Assembly: GCF_040054535.1 (NCBI RefSeq)
Contig: NC_090795.1
Coordinates: forward strand, 3,075,501-3,139,500
Source of the DNA: Antennarius striatus
Taxonomy: Eukaryota > Chordata > Actinopteri > Lophiiformes > Antennariidae
Reading direction: 5' to 3'
Length of the DNA stretch: 64,000 bases
Shown here: one piece after another, positions 17,501 through 64,000 of the stretch
How positions within the stretch are numbered: position 1 is the first letter of the stretch
How the letters are laid out: each line of letters opens with the position of its first letter
Notes under the pieces: generated by a model
What the model was told of the DNA's origin: nothing
Seen by the model: the letters and a program-made list of their open reading frames with translations, nothing else
Database searches by the model: none
Translations under genes and position numbers: made by a program

Positions 17501-17655
17501 TCTTCCTGTCGCAGAGCGACGGCGTGCAGCAGACCAACTTCCTGGCCCAGCGTTACTGTCAAGAAGCCATCAGGCAGATCAGCGGTCTGCGGCCGTCGCC
17601 GGAGAGGGACGCCCTAATCCGGCTAACAGAGATGGTGCTAACCAGAGACAAGTGA
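14505..17655 (+). CDS. pdss1: Decaprenyl-diphosphate synthase subunit 1
   Basis: This is the catalytic subunit of the mitochondrial trans-prenyltransferase (with PDSS2) that elongates the polyprenyl tail of coenzyme Q. Eleven exons: 14505-14648, 15259-15320, 15453-15585, 15788-15918, 16095-16236, 16315-16426, 16541-16650, 16731-16811, 16912-17025, 17109-17189, 17515-17655, giving 416 aa, about the human length. The N-terminus MAVRWWRQTRRW is Arg-rich without acids, as expected for a mitochondrial presequence. Both aspartate-rich motifs are present: LVHDDVID with downstream RRRGKRT (exon 5), and LVDDVLDF (exon 9). Other hallmarks are FDGKGKAIRP, GEFMQLGSKENENERF and the C-terminus SPERDALIRLTEMVLTRDK. 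The start has a good context (GGAACATGG). AATAAA at 18141 probably ends the transcript, very close to the end of abi1. Confidence 0.96.
14649..15258 (+). other. pdss1 intron 1
   Basis: The intron runs from donor GTGAGT to acceptor CTTTCAG. No exon, RNA gene or clear repeat was recognised. Confidence 0.7.
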
Positions 17656-19448
17656 GCCTCAGCCAACGGGGCTTCACTTCAGGCAGCTACCTGTGGGAGA
17701 GCTCCGCCTCTCCACGGCACCAACGCCATCAGTGTCGGGCAAAAACAACCCGAGGGGAGCCACCCTGAGATTGAGCAAGCAAGGGTTTCTTTGAACCTGT
17801 ATGTCATGGCTTCCTCTCAACCACTCCCAAAAATGTATAGATAATACATATAAGAATTCTATGGGTTTAACTGCAACCGGTCTGTTTAGGATTTCAAGGG
17901 TTTGGGAAACGTTTTAAACTTGAACAGACGGCACTGAAGCTGCGATTTAACTCTACTGTACTGTAACAACTATCCGCCGGGCCTGAGAACGCGCCGACCG
18001 CGGCGACCATCGTGATTCCAAACGCGGCAGAGGTGCGAAAATCATCATTGGTGCGTTTGCTTGGATCCGTCCCTGCCTCAAGAGGCCAAAAGGTCACGTT
18101 TGACTCGTGAAAGGCCTCAACATCCACCGTGACTGTGATCAATAAACCTTTTTTTTATCTAAACCTTTGCAGCTTCCTGTTTGCCCAGTGACCACACACA
18201 CATGTTCTACATGGCATTGTTTATTATAAAAGACTGTACATTTTCATTCAACATATAGTATATACAAATGAAGGGTTCTTCTACCTGTGAAGCTGGAACA
18301 CATTTTTAAAAAATCGGAAATGCTAAATCAAACGGGTGAAACGATGGAGGCGTTAGCTGAAGAATCCTGAAATGGTAAAATGTCAAATGTTTTTGGAAGT
18401 TAAAAAAAAAAAAAAGACGTTACAAAGACTTTTCTACACCTGAGTGGAACCTAATGTTGATTGGCTGATTTTTTTTAGTCACACATTCACCTGCGTCGCT
18501 CAGAGGATTTCACGTTCGGAGTGTCTGACAGGTGACACCAGGAGGTATTAGTTGTTTAAACGGTCTATGTTGGATCTGAATTGTCAAACGGCGGCGTCTT
18601 TGAGGTTTTTTTTTTTAAAAAAAAAACGGATCGATGAGATAAACGTGGAATGTGTTCTTGTGCTACAAACGCATGAAGGTTCAAAGTCACTTCTGTTGCT
18701 AAATCGGCGTTGGGAACAACGGGAAAGTCAAATTCACATCTGAGCATTTAATTAAAAAAAAAAAAAAATTCAGTGATTTCAACAGTAAAAATCAAAAGGT
18801 GGACACATTTACATGATGGAAGCACGACGGCCACAAACTGAAGGTTACATTAGAGCTCTTAAAATTTTTTGCATGCTTCGACGCCAAAAAACACTGATTC
18901 TTCAGGAGTAACTGTCCGTAAGCCCATATACAGTATTTAACTTGTAAATTATTCGCCATCTGCGTGAGAAGGGGAGGAGGAGGGGGGGGGACACCACTAA
19001 GAAGGAGACTATCATCACCGACATTCACTGAATTCACATTACAGACCCCCCCCCAGAGTGGCTGCAGCTCACAGTATTTACATCTGGCAGTGAGAACACT
19101 TCCCCACGAAGCTGCGTTCCCTAAAAACCTCGATACTCTTCAGGTTCGACCGGCGTGAGCCCGTGCAGTCCAATTCTATAGAAACTAAATTGTATAGTCC
19201 AAAAAATGCCCCCCCCCCAGCCCTGCCCTGCCCCGCCCGCCCTTATAACACCAAAATAAACTAAATAGATATTACTTTTCATTTTATTTGCAATCAGCAA
19301 GGTAAATAACATTCTTTCATATCAAAAGGGGATCATACAGTTACGTCTACGCTTGTCAGGAGTCAAATCACGGCTGGGGTCAGTCTTTCATGGGGGGGTG
19401 AGGGGGCGTTATGATGCGACTGAATAAATAGACTAAGGCAGGTCCCCT
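17656..19448. other. Overlapping tail region: pdss1 and abi1 3' UTRs
   Basis: The + strand AATAAA at 18141-18146 fits pdss1, and the - strand AATAAA at 18225-18220 fits abi1, so the two transcripts converge within about 75 bp. The abi1 3' UTR is then about 1.2 kb, with several A/T homopolymers (18402, 18608, 18752) and C runs near 19046 and 19208. No ORF here is supported. Confidence 0.6.
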
Positions 19449-46376
<26,928 letters not shown>

Positions 46377-46455
46377 TCAATACTTTAAAACTGGCGTAAA
46401 TGAAAAACCACTGATTTAAAGTATGAAACACGTAGGGAATACACTAGCTGTTGTA

Positions 46456-46566
<111 letters not shown>

Positions 46567-46825
46567 ATTTTATTATTCTTACTAAAATTATTCTCTACAT
46601 GATTGTCATCTTCCACCTTTTAAACGTTGTATAACGTGACGAAATCCTTTCACACGAATTACGAAATACTAACTAATTTAAAACAGATGAATAGATGTTT
46701 TCTTTTTTTAAAAATTTTTGATTGATCATTGAGCAGGGGAGAATATACACTGCTCAGCAAAGCAGCCACATGAAATGAGAAGTTCACTTATGCTGTTGAA
46801 ACACCAATGTTTGTACGGTGAAGCT

Positions 46826-47225
46826 AGAGTAGAGTAGAGTAGAATATAACTTTATTTATCCCTTAAGGAGGTTCCGTCAGGGAAATTAATTTGTCCGTCG
46901 CACACAGCATAGTAAGTACTCAAAACACAGAAAAAGCACACAGAAAGCACCAGCACATACGTATATAGTACAACACCAAATAGAAAGAGTAATAAATAAC
47001 CCATCAAGAATATATAAATAGAAAATCAGAAATTGGCATAGAAATAAAAAATAAACAGGCCTGGTTAAGTATTGGTATAGTGAAATGTCTACAGTGTTTG
47101 TATTGTTTTTGCTAAATTGTCTGTGTCATCCCTCAGCTCTCGTGTGGACTTTCTTCTTCTTCATCTCCCCCAGAGACGAGTTGAGCAGTTTAATGGCTCA
47201 AGGTCAAATTGTGAAATGGTTATTT
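46826..47225. repeat. Old copy of a common teleost interspersed repeat
   Basis: ACTTTATTTATCCCTTAAGG...GGGAAATTAA and, further on, GACGAGTTGAGCAGTTTAATGG resemble a very frequent teleost repeat with ACTTTATTGATCCC and GAGTTGTACAGTCTGATGGC. Both ends are recognisable with the interior diverged. Exact limits and class are uncertain. Confidence 0.5.
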
Positions 47226-47829
47226 TTGAATAAATAATTATTGTGTTTTAGCATGAGTGACATTATATCGCTGACTTCTTGTTTTCATTCAAATCAAGCG
47301 TCAAATTCACTCTCTGTTACGTGTTTTTGTGCAAAGCATTAAAAGAATTTAAGAAAATATGTACAGTACAGTGATGTATATTATGAGTAATATGACATCA
47401 TATAACTGTAATGTTTAGTATTTGATAACGAGTAAACTATACCAAATAATCAGTTGTTACTATGCGGACTGAATGTTAATCAAATCGACTGATTTCAGAT
47501 AATTTATGACTCCATTAGAGATTTCGCTGAAATGGTGGGGCACGAAATTTAAAGCAGAGTGAGAGTCTTAAATTTTTTTCCACTTCCAGCTAAATTGAAC
47601 GTTATCACAGAGCATGGTGGTCGGTGTAGTTTTATAGAGAACAGTTACTCGGCTGGACGAATGTCATAAACTTTAAAGAGATTTAAATGTTATAGAATTT
47701 ATTGTGTTTTAGCCCTTACTATTATCTAACTTTATTTGTAATTATTTGTAGTTTTCCCCTTCAGAACGTCAAACTACATTTCGGCGCGCAGGATTGTGGT
47801 GCTTGTAGGAAATGCTGCTTCTCAGTAGA

Positions 47830-47851
47830 AAACTACAAATCCCATAATGCA
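47830..47851 (+). promoter_or_regulatory. ZNF143/STAF-type motif
   Basis: AACTACAAATCCCATAATGCA matches the long ZNF143 consensus (ACTACAATTCCCAnnATGC) almost completely, about 90 bp before the proposed end of acbd5 exon 1. A weaker related sequence (AAACTACATTTC) lies at about 47771. Confidence 0.6.
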
Positions 47852-48282
47852 CCTCTCCTTATTTTATTGTTCATGGCGTCTGGTCGATGGCTAAAGATAG
47901 GCTGCCCTCGCACAAGCAGATAGGTCGTTGACTAAAACGGTGAGTGTCAACAATTCTGAGCTTTTCCGTCGAGAGTTCGGAGTCTAGATTTTATCAAGCA
48001 TTAATAACGGTGTCGTTAGGCGGGTCGCATCCTGGTTATGTGTCCTGGATAGATTATAAACACGTTACAACGTCATTCTGGTGGCCATAACAGTGTAGTA
48101 GCTACAGTTAATCACAAGTTCAAAAGTCTGGATTTGCTGTTGTTGACAAGTTTAGCTTCGATGCTATCGCGGACGTTAGCCGGTGACGTATCTTTGCTGA
48201 CGCTCGTCACGTTGCAGCGGTGTTGTTGGTGTTACTGTCTTCTCTGAAGGTGTTTGTGTTGACTGCCCCGCAGTGTGACACA

Positions 48283-51200
48283 ATGGAGGTGGAGAGTGTT
48301 GCCGGGGGAGACGACGGGCGGCTGACCCAGATGAGGTTCGAAGCCGCTGTCAGAGTGATCAAGAGTTTACCCCCCGATGGTGAGTGGCTTCAACCTGCAC
48401 CATGCATTCAGACCAGTTTAACCAGTTCGGGGCCACACGCATGCACACACACACACACACACACACGCACACACACACTAGGTTATCAGATTCGTGCAGG
48501 TGCAATGCCCGACCTGGATCTTAACCGATTTAAGAGGCGTAATCGTCTTTACCTCCCTGTCAGCAGCCCGAACTTAATGCTTAAATCCTGCAGCCACTTA
48601 TCAAAGTGTGTGTCGTCTCAGAAATGCATTCAGAACCTTTTATCAATAATAACACTGGTTGTTTTTCTGGGATCAGATTTTATATTCCATGTCAGGTTTG
48701 GTTTGGCTTGGCTGATTTTGTTGTGTAATCTTTAGTGTGAAGGTTAATTTTTAGCCTCTGCTTTTATGCAGCTAAATCCAAATGACCGTTCACTTATAAA
48801 ACTATCTCACTTTCATAAAAACAAAGTAAGATTCTGGAGAAATTGACATCTGCAGGAATTCCATGGCTGGAAACAGCTGGGGTTGAGTTATTACTAAAGA
48901 CATTAAAGGTGTTAACATTTTTTGTGCTGTTTCTTTTTTTCTTTTTCTTTTTGTATTGGATTAAATTACCATCCTTTATAAAAAATTAATTAGTAACAAA
49001 GTTCAGTTTATATTTTATATATGACACTTGCAAATAAACATAGTTGTACATTTTTAAATTATGTGTATTCGTCAGATACAGGAAGCAGAAAGAATAGTAC
49101 GATAACGTTATTAATAATAATTAAATGATTGCTATTTGCTTGTTTTTACTCAACTGAATAATCATTCCCCGCAGGTCCTTTTCAGCCGTCCAATGACATG
49201 ATGCTGAAGTTCTACAGTTACTACAAACAAGCAACGGTTGGAGCGTGCAATATTCCGCGACCGGGTTTCTGGGACGCAGTCGGTAAAGCAAAATGGTAAC
49301 AACAGACGCAAATGTATACTCAGCCCGTGTGTTTTCATTGTTGTAATGGAATTATGAACTTATGTCATCTGTTATATTTGTGTGCGTTACATTTTGGACT
49401 TTGAACTCACTTTTCTGCCATGCAGTAAACTCTGAACAGGAATGTAATCTCTACTCTGCTTACTATGTCCCAATAGTGCTTCAGTGTCACTAATTCTTCA
49501 AAATACACAAATTCCGGTGCTTCTAGTTTATATTTATATCGACTTACATAAACATTCAAGGTCTTGAATTGAAATTCAGTAGGATCTGTGTGGAACCTTA
49601 ACTGATTTAGTGATGTTTAATCATCCAGGGATGCCTGGAATTGTCTCGGAGAGATGCCAAAGGAAAAAGCAATGGCTGCCTATGTTGAAGAAATGAAGCT
49701 GGTATGTTTGTATACTCTTACAGATGATGTCACTTTTATTATCAAAGAGTTAAGGTTGTCACAGTGTCCGAATTGTTTTGTTGTATTATGTTAAGGACAT
49801 GACAGTGAAACCTAAGTGTAACTGCTGGTAATTCATTGTTATTTTTTTATGAATTCCGGTTGGACTGCTTTAAACTTTCTGTATTTGCCTGTAGATCCTG
49901 GAGGGAATGCCCGTTACCGACGAGGTGGAGGATCTCCTCCGCGTCCTCGGACCGTTCTACGAACTGATTGAGGAGAAGAAAAAAATCAGGGACATATCAG
50001 ACCTGAGCACAGGTTGGTGTCTTTTCTCCTGGTGTAACTGGTCCACCTTTCACCTTCCTTTGTGATGTCAGAAATGGCCTGTGGAGCTTAACCTTTTATG
50101 ATTTGCCTCTTGTTCGACGCTCAGCCCGTTTGACAATGTTTGCTAGGCAGCTGGAAGGCAAGTACGGCGCCGTCTGGTGTAGTTCAGTCGTCGTTTGGTG
50201 CTGTAGCCTAGAGGCTTTTAGTCTTACATGCAGTAGACATGTGTTGAGATATACATAAACCTGTCACATCCTCTCAGCCTCATGGAATCAGATTGTTTTG
50301 AAGACAGTGCTGAGCACAGATAGTACCATTAACGTTATTTATTTATTTGTTACCCAGGCTTTAGCACAACGCTGGATTCGGTAACGTCAAAGAGTGTCGC
50401 GAAGAGCATCATCAGAACAATGGAAATGAACGGCACTCTGGAGACTCGCCCCACCAGGTTCAAAACAAAGGAAGTCAGAGAGAGGCTGGAGGAAGAGAAG
50501 GAGGAGGAGGAAGAAGAAGTGATCAGGGAGATGAGAAAAGGTAACAAAATTCTAAAAACCCGCTGGAAAATATAGTCAGAAAAATAATTGAACTGACAGG
50601 ATTAATCTATGTTCCAGTTTCTCAGCCAAAGAAGAAGAAGAGTTCTTCCAGGAGGCAGAGGGATCCGCTGTCCAACGGCGTCACCCATCTGACCAACGGA
50701 TGTCATTCCGGGGACATCCGGAATGGTGAGGACTTGCACGGCGAACCGCTGCTCAACGGCAACTGGACAGGTGAGGAACAGTTAGTCTCCATGACGATAT
50801 GTGGTATAAAAGGTTAAAGAAGGACTCGTGCTCACCACACCCATAGAACACCCTGTGATCATGTGATCTTTACACACAAATACAGTCACGGCTGTGTTGA
50901 ACCAGCACACAAATCCTGAAGCATTCCTCCACATCGCTCTGGTGCCTTCGCTTTATGTTACAAAGAGGGTTTCTGTTCATCTTTGTGCTTTTTCTTCTGA
51001 CCTCAGATCCCAGTCTAGACGTGACTGGTCCCAGTCACCTGGCCAGTGACTCAGACAGTGAAGTCTACTGCGACTCTGTGGACCAGTTTGGTCAGGAAGA
51101 GGCAAGGAACTATTTAACCCCTCTGCGTTGGTGCAGCGGTTGGAGCTCTTGGTCCAACATTTATTAATTATATTTGTGGTTCTCCTCCAGAACTCGGAGC

Positions 51201-52722
51201 TCAACTGTTCTGTAGACGAACTGGATGAAGAGGAGAACCATGTCCAGCCTCTCTCTGATGAGCCACAGCAGGAGGTTCAGGAGGAAGAGGAGGTGCAGGG
51301 TCCGCCGCAGGTCATCAGGTGTGGAGGAGAAGATGGAGAGAACAGTGGAACCATGTCCCAGAGACAAAGACTGAATGCAGACGTGCCAGAAGGCAGTTTG
51401 GTGAGAAGAGGAGGAGGTAAGGCTATCTCCAAGAGGAGGATTTGATTTTTTGGGCATTAATGACACCAAACTGAATGTCTTTGAACTTATAATTGTCCAT
51501 TTTTAATCCTCTCTGACATTAGAAGCACAAAATGATTCATTCCTTCTCCGTATCCATAAACACTTTCACCTGTTTCAGACTCCAAGTCTCAAGAACCCGG
51601 CGCCGGGTCCCTGGTGCCCATGCACGGCAGTGGAGATGGTGACGGCGGCCGATGGGGGCGCACGGGGACGCCGACGGGGAGCCTGAACGAGCAGATTGTG
51701 GTGGCGTTGGCTCGGCTGCAGGAGGACATGCAGAGCGTCCTGCAGAGGCTGCACACGCTGGAGGCGCTTTCCGCCAGTCAGGTTTGTCCCGTCGGTCGTT
51801 CGCTTCGTTCACGCGACGGACGAGAAGTCAAAGCCATCCGACGGGTTACGCCACACTGCAAATATTTGTTAATAGCTGACCGAGGCAATCAGATGTTGTA
51901 ACTTCAAATATTAAGACCATGCTGGGATGTAATGTTTCTAGTAGGGACCAGCAGGCACAGAGTCCTGCTTATGGAAAAACAGTTTCAGGTCCTGGTTAAA
52001 TTATTAAATTGGGATTAAAACTACTGCAAAGAAAAGCATTTGTCCTGCTGAATGGACGACTCAGAGGACAGATCTTTATGTTTTCTCCAACTATTGAAGA
52101 AGCATTCTGCTGGACAAAGTTAGCTTTACATTACAACACATTTTATTAAACATTGTACAGGCTGAACCTAAAGTTTTCTTTAGTGTAGATTAATTCAGTG
52201 TGTAAAGATTAACACTGAGTTCTTTTAAATATGGGTGTGTGTAGATGAGCTTCTAAAGGACACAAGATAAGCAGTTTGCACTTTGCTCTTTTCACTGAAA
52301 CATTTACTTTTTGCCGTACAAACACTGACCCCCTTTTTTTCCTCCGTCTCTTCAGGCAAGATCCTTGTCTTTGTCTCCAACCTTTGTGTCGGCTCCGGTA
52401 AATACAAGGCGTCAGGTAAACCGTCTCAAAGACGTCACGTACATTATTATCTTTGATAATTTTCCACTTTAACCAGGTTTATTTTTTCTCCCCCATCATT
52501 TTAGAACCCCTCCTGGTGGCCTTTTGACATTTCTCCCACCAGTTTGGCCTTTGCAGTTATTTGGCCATTTGTGGTTCAGTGGCTTATTCGCCTCTACATG
52601 CAGAGGAGGAGAAGGTATGTATTTTTTTACTGATAAATTTAAATGCTTTATATTATATAACATTCATACTATACCTGACTTTACACCTGAGTGTCCTTTC
52701 TTTTAACAGACGAACCCACTGA
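48283..52722 (+). CDS. acbd5: Acyl-CoA binding domain containing 5 (peroxisomal tail-anchored tether)
   Basis: Twelve exons: 48283-48379, 49175-49295, 49629-49701, 49895-50012, 50358-50540, 50618-50770, 51007-51101, 51191-51416, 51579-51781, 52356-52415, 52505-52614, 52710-52722, giving 483 aa. ACBD5 binds very-long-chain acyl-CoA and tethers peroxisomes to ER VAP proteins. The acyl-CoA-binding fold has [34 protein letters not shown] and [14 protein letters not shown]. An acidic FFAT-like stretch [19 protein letters not shown] follows, then a coiled segment [20 protein letters not shown]. The C-terminal membrane anchor ([20 protein letters not shown]) is followed by YMQRRRRRTH, the basic tail typical of peroxisomal tail anchors. 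The downstream ATG was chosen because it lies just after an acceptor and begins the conserved N-terminus. Intron 7 has a GC donor. Poly(A) signals lie at 53874 and 53975. Confidence 0.95.
48380..49174 (+). other. acbd5 intron 1 of the coding region
   Basis: The intron contains a CA microsatellite with CG interruptions (48444-48478). Exon read-through into the intron creates a long but unsupported open frame to about 48735. Confidence 0.7.
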
Positions 52723-54527
52723 ACCTGCTCTCATCCAAACACCCATGGACACAGATGAAAAAGAATCCTCTAAATGTCTTTGGTTTGAGTTGCTAATGGC
52801 CGCAGCCCCCACCCATCCCGCTTAAACCCACACCCCACTAATTTGCTTTTGCTCTATGAGGAAAACGCCTAGAGTTGCAAGCAAGCAGAGAAGAGCTCTC
52901 AAGTGTGTGTCGTAGGCGCTGATGTAGAGTCGATAGAAACAGGAATGTATGGTCTCCTTGTTCATTTTCTCGATTCTGCTGTGTTGCGATCTTTTATTTT
53001 GTAGGACACGGTTTGTGTTGAGAAGGGGACCCGTTGGGATTTTTCTCGCCGTGCTTATAAACCAACCACAAAAGCCTCTCAGTTATTCCCATAACTGAGG
53101 CTCTGTTGCACAAAGACTGGGCCTAATCCCTTGTTTTTTTTAGAGCAGTGCTTGATTTTCACAATTCTTTATCTGGAGCTGCCCAGGCAATGCTGCTATA
53201 ATAAAATAGTTTGAATAATTGTAATAGCCCAGGAGGGTTTGAATGTAACGGAATATATAATACATGTGAGATTCTTTTAAATCAATATTAATATTTATTT
53301 CCTGTAGCCTGGTTTTAGCTCTTTGAGGGAGTTTCCTTTGATGTGACTGCTTTATATCACGTTGGGATTCAAAGACGTCGGCGCTTTTTTTTGTCAATAG
53401 TGATCTGAATATTCACATCATTGTTTTTCAAAAATCAAAGAAGTGCCTCGACATTGTAAGGTACATTCATAGTCCATAGTGTCATGTTTCCATAAATTCG
53501 TAGATTGGCTCCTAACTGTTGGACCAAATTAATGAATCATACTACCTAAGGAGCCATAACGTGGTTGACTGTCCGCTTATTAAACTGGAGCTCTTGTCTG
53601 TTGTTTACGCAGTCACTTTTTTGTTCTCTATGTCGTCTGATTATTTTAATGTGTGATGTATCGTTTGTACAAATATCGTGGAAATATTTTGTGTGACTGA
53701 TGGTAGTCGTGAGTCGTTTGCGAAGCGGAGAGATCTATAAAATTGTGTACAATAGATGTACAGTTTAGATTAAAATGCAGTATTTTGATTGCATTCCCAT
53801 TAATACAGAATAATGTAAGATATTTACAGGTTTGTCTGCAGTAGCACTAATCTTTCCAGAGCCATTATGTTTTAATAAAACATAAGTTTACCTTTCTACT
53901 GAGACGTACTTAGGCTTCTCACCCTCTCTGCCTGTGGATAGAGTGGTGTCTGCATGTGATAATCATAAGCCTCTAATAAAGTTTTCATGAAGCCTTTTAA
54001 TTCGTTCCCATTATTTCAAATGGTTTTGACATTTCAGGAAATGTTTAGCGTTCTCTTTGAAGGATAATGTTAACTTTGTGGGGTTTTTTTAAAAAAGGTT
54101 GCTATGGCTTACACAACCTTGATGCTAAGTAAGCTAGCTAATGGCTACCGGATGTAGCTTCACAGGTAACAATAGAACAGAAAAACAAGAAAAAAAAAAT
54201 TACAATCATTTAAAATTTCTAAATTTTATAGATATTTGATAAGTCACTGCCAAAAGCATTATTTTTTGTACAATTTAGGAGATAATCCTTTCACTGTGAG
54301 ATGATGCTTTAATGCAGTAAATACTGTCATTACAGCTAGCACTGCCAACCTTTTTCTTTTATCTTTTATACAGAAAAGAACTTGTTATCTAGCTGGCATT
54401 ATAATGTACTTAGCAACAGATGGAAACAAAACTAAATCACTGCAGTAAAATTGAAAATTAAGTAAAAATTTGTCATTGTGATTTTTTTGTAAAAATAAAA
54501 TGGAAAAGTACATTACATTACAAACAT
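52723..54527. other. acbd5 3' UTR and spacer to mastl
   Basis: AATAAA occurs at 53874 and 53975. Beyond that lies AT-rich spacer with a small repeat remnant at 54120-54175 (GCTAAGTAAGCTAGCTAATGG), of the same style as the one at 1560-1740. No gene was recognised. Confidence 0.6.
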
Positions 54528-55215
54528 TTTATTTGTACTATTTTCTTTGGGGGAACAAGATCAATTTTATTAAGTATGAAAATGGGTGAACCTCTGAATA
54601 AAAATTGTGTGGAAACAGGATCAAAATCACCCAAATATGTTGCGGTAAAAGCAGCAAAAACAGTGCTATCAGAACACGAAGGACTCACTACTGTTTTAAA
54701 ACAATGGCACTAACTTATTTACAAGATGTACATAAAAATACAATAATCTTGAATATATTAAGTTTTTCTTCATCAGTAATGTTCAATTCTTCAATAGCCA
54801 GACGGCACAACCGGTCTGACAACATCAGGGAAACATCCCAGTGATGAACAAGTACAAGCTTGATCAGGCAGTATAGACATTTACACACAAATATATAAAT
54901 ATTCACACGGTAGTTACTTTGGTTTTGATCAATATAAGACAGTAGCAACATAGACGTTAAATTTTATTGTACTGCAAATGGTATTTTACTAGTAGAGTCA
55001 AATTTAAGAGACATAACTTTAGAGTTAGACATAATAAAAGATTAATGTATACAGTGCATGACGTATAGTGAGTGAACAGTGAACGATTTTTGATTGCACA
55101 TGGGTAAAATGAGAACAGAATCCATAAAGGCATGTAATTTGTGAGAGTTTTTCCACAATGAGGGTAAACAAGTGATTCAATAATGACCCCAAACTCTCAA
55201 CCGCTGTTTTAACCT
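54528..55215 (-). other. mastl 3' UTR
   Basis: From the mastl stop codon to a minus-strand AATAAA at 54533-54528. The stretch is AT-rich, and open frames in it are unsupported. Confidence 0.55.
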
Positions 55216-59886
<4,671 letters not shown>

Positions 59887-60609
59887 TTTTTATTTTTATA
59901 TCACTAGATTTTAAATTACAAACTTGGTTGCTTCTATGACAGCCAGTGAGCTCTGCATTAACACCTGCATGATAAAACAACGATGCGGGGATTGTTTTGA
60001 AATTTTGAATTCCGCTGCGCTTTCTCGGGGTCCTCTGACGTCATATTTAGTTGTCCCAAAAACTGCCTGTGTACAAATAGTAATTTATTAATTGGTGCTA
60101 AGCGTTAAATGTTCTCAATTTGTTCTTTAGTGTATTATTAGTTGAGCAGTTCTGCTAAAACGTAGCTTCAAATGTGTAATAGAACGAATTTTATAGTGTA
60201 TTTTTATTTCGGTGAGGCTATCGGGAACAGACCCGAAAATGAAATTGAAAAAAGTGTAATACAGTAAATCCTATTTTTCCATGGGAAGCATACATCAAGA
60301 AGTTGACAAAAAACACACTTTGTCATTAAATAAAAAAATTTAATAATATTTTAGCAATCACGCGGCTGGAGCTAATGATGTAACGGTGCAGGTTTCACCC
60401 GGTAGTGATCCGGCTTGAGGTCATTTTGTAGTCCAATCGAAAGCAAATGCCAGAGAATCCATTTGACGCTCACGACGGTACTGAAAGTTGTGTAAAGAGG
60501 GAATCAAAGGACACGGCTTCAAAGAGGACACGCTCCTTTAAATCATTCGGAGGGTGACTCCTCAAACATCTACCCACCTAAACTGAATTGTGTACTATCA
60601 CCTGGCAAA
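59887..60609. promoter_or_regulatory. Shared head-to-head promoter region, mastl and yme1l1
   Basis: The start codons are 723 bp apart and divergent, as in the human pair. The mastl-proximal part is GC-richer and contains a perfect CRE at 60036-60043. The middle is AT-rich (about 60060-60370), so two separate core promoters are as likely as one shared one. Confidence 0.55.
60036..60043. promoter_or_regulatory. CRE palindrome TGACGTCA
   Basis: A perfect CREB/ATF palindrome 150 bp upstream of the mastl ATG in the gap shared with yme1l1. A second perfect copy lies at 60877-60884 inside yme1l1 intron 1. Confidence 0.6.

Positions 60610-64000
<3,391 letters not shown>

Noticed and set aside
48220-48735. 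Long open frame across the acbd5 start
   Set aside because: It reads through the donor at 48380 into a CA-repeat intron; only 48283-48379 is coding.

Overview
The window is nuclear DNA of a ray-finned fish with a compact genome. Genes are split into many short exons with GT/GC-AG junctions, introns are mostly 80 bp to a few kb, (CA)n microsatellites are frequent, and degraded repeats of kinds common in teleosts are scattered through it. The proteins match vertebrate families closely. All gene models were built by hand: I read exons on both strands, joined them at splice sites, and required reading phase to carry through to a stop codon. A percomorph-like teleost is my guess; the species cannot be named from the sequence.

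Layout, left to right, with strand alternating at every gene: (1) 3' two-thirds of apbb1ip/RIAM (+, 335-9007); (2) a complete 19-exon SelO/YdiU-family protein AMPylase-like gene (-, 9827-13667) with Cys where selenoprotein O has Sec and an N-terminus like a secretory signal; (3) complete pdss1 (+, 14505-17655); (4) complete abi1 (-, 19449-46202), which fills about 27 kb because of large introns; (5) complete acbd5 (+, 48283-52722); (6) complete mastl/Greatwall (-, 55216-59886); (7) 5' part of yme1l1 (+, 60610 to the window end).

Neighbours are either tail-to-tail (apbb1ip/SelO-like, pdss1/abi1, acbd5/mastl) or head-to-head (SelO-like/pdss1, abi1/acbd5, mastl/yme1l1). Two of the head-to-head gaps are under 850 bp and each holds a perfect CRE; the acbd5 promoter holds a ZNF143-type motif. 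The set corresponds to human 10p12.1, but the acbd5-mastl-yme1l1 block lies in inverted order, ANKRD26 is absent, and the SelO-like gene is additional.

The genes are not one pathway. RIAM and Abi1 both act on actin (integrin activation with Ena/VASP; WAVE complex). PDSS1, YME1L1 and probably ACBD5 serve organelle biology (CoQ side chain, inner-membrane proteolysis, peroxisome-ER contacts). MASTL controls mitotic entry. The least ordinary items are the Cys-type SelO-like gene, four GC-AG introns, and a 15-nt abi1 microexon.
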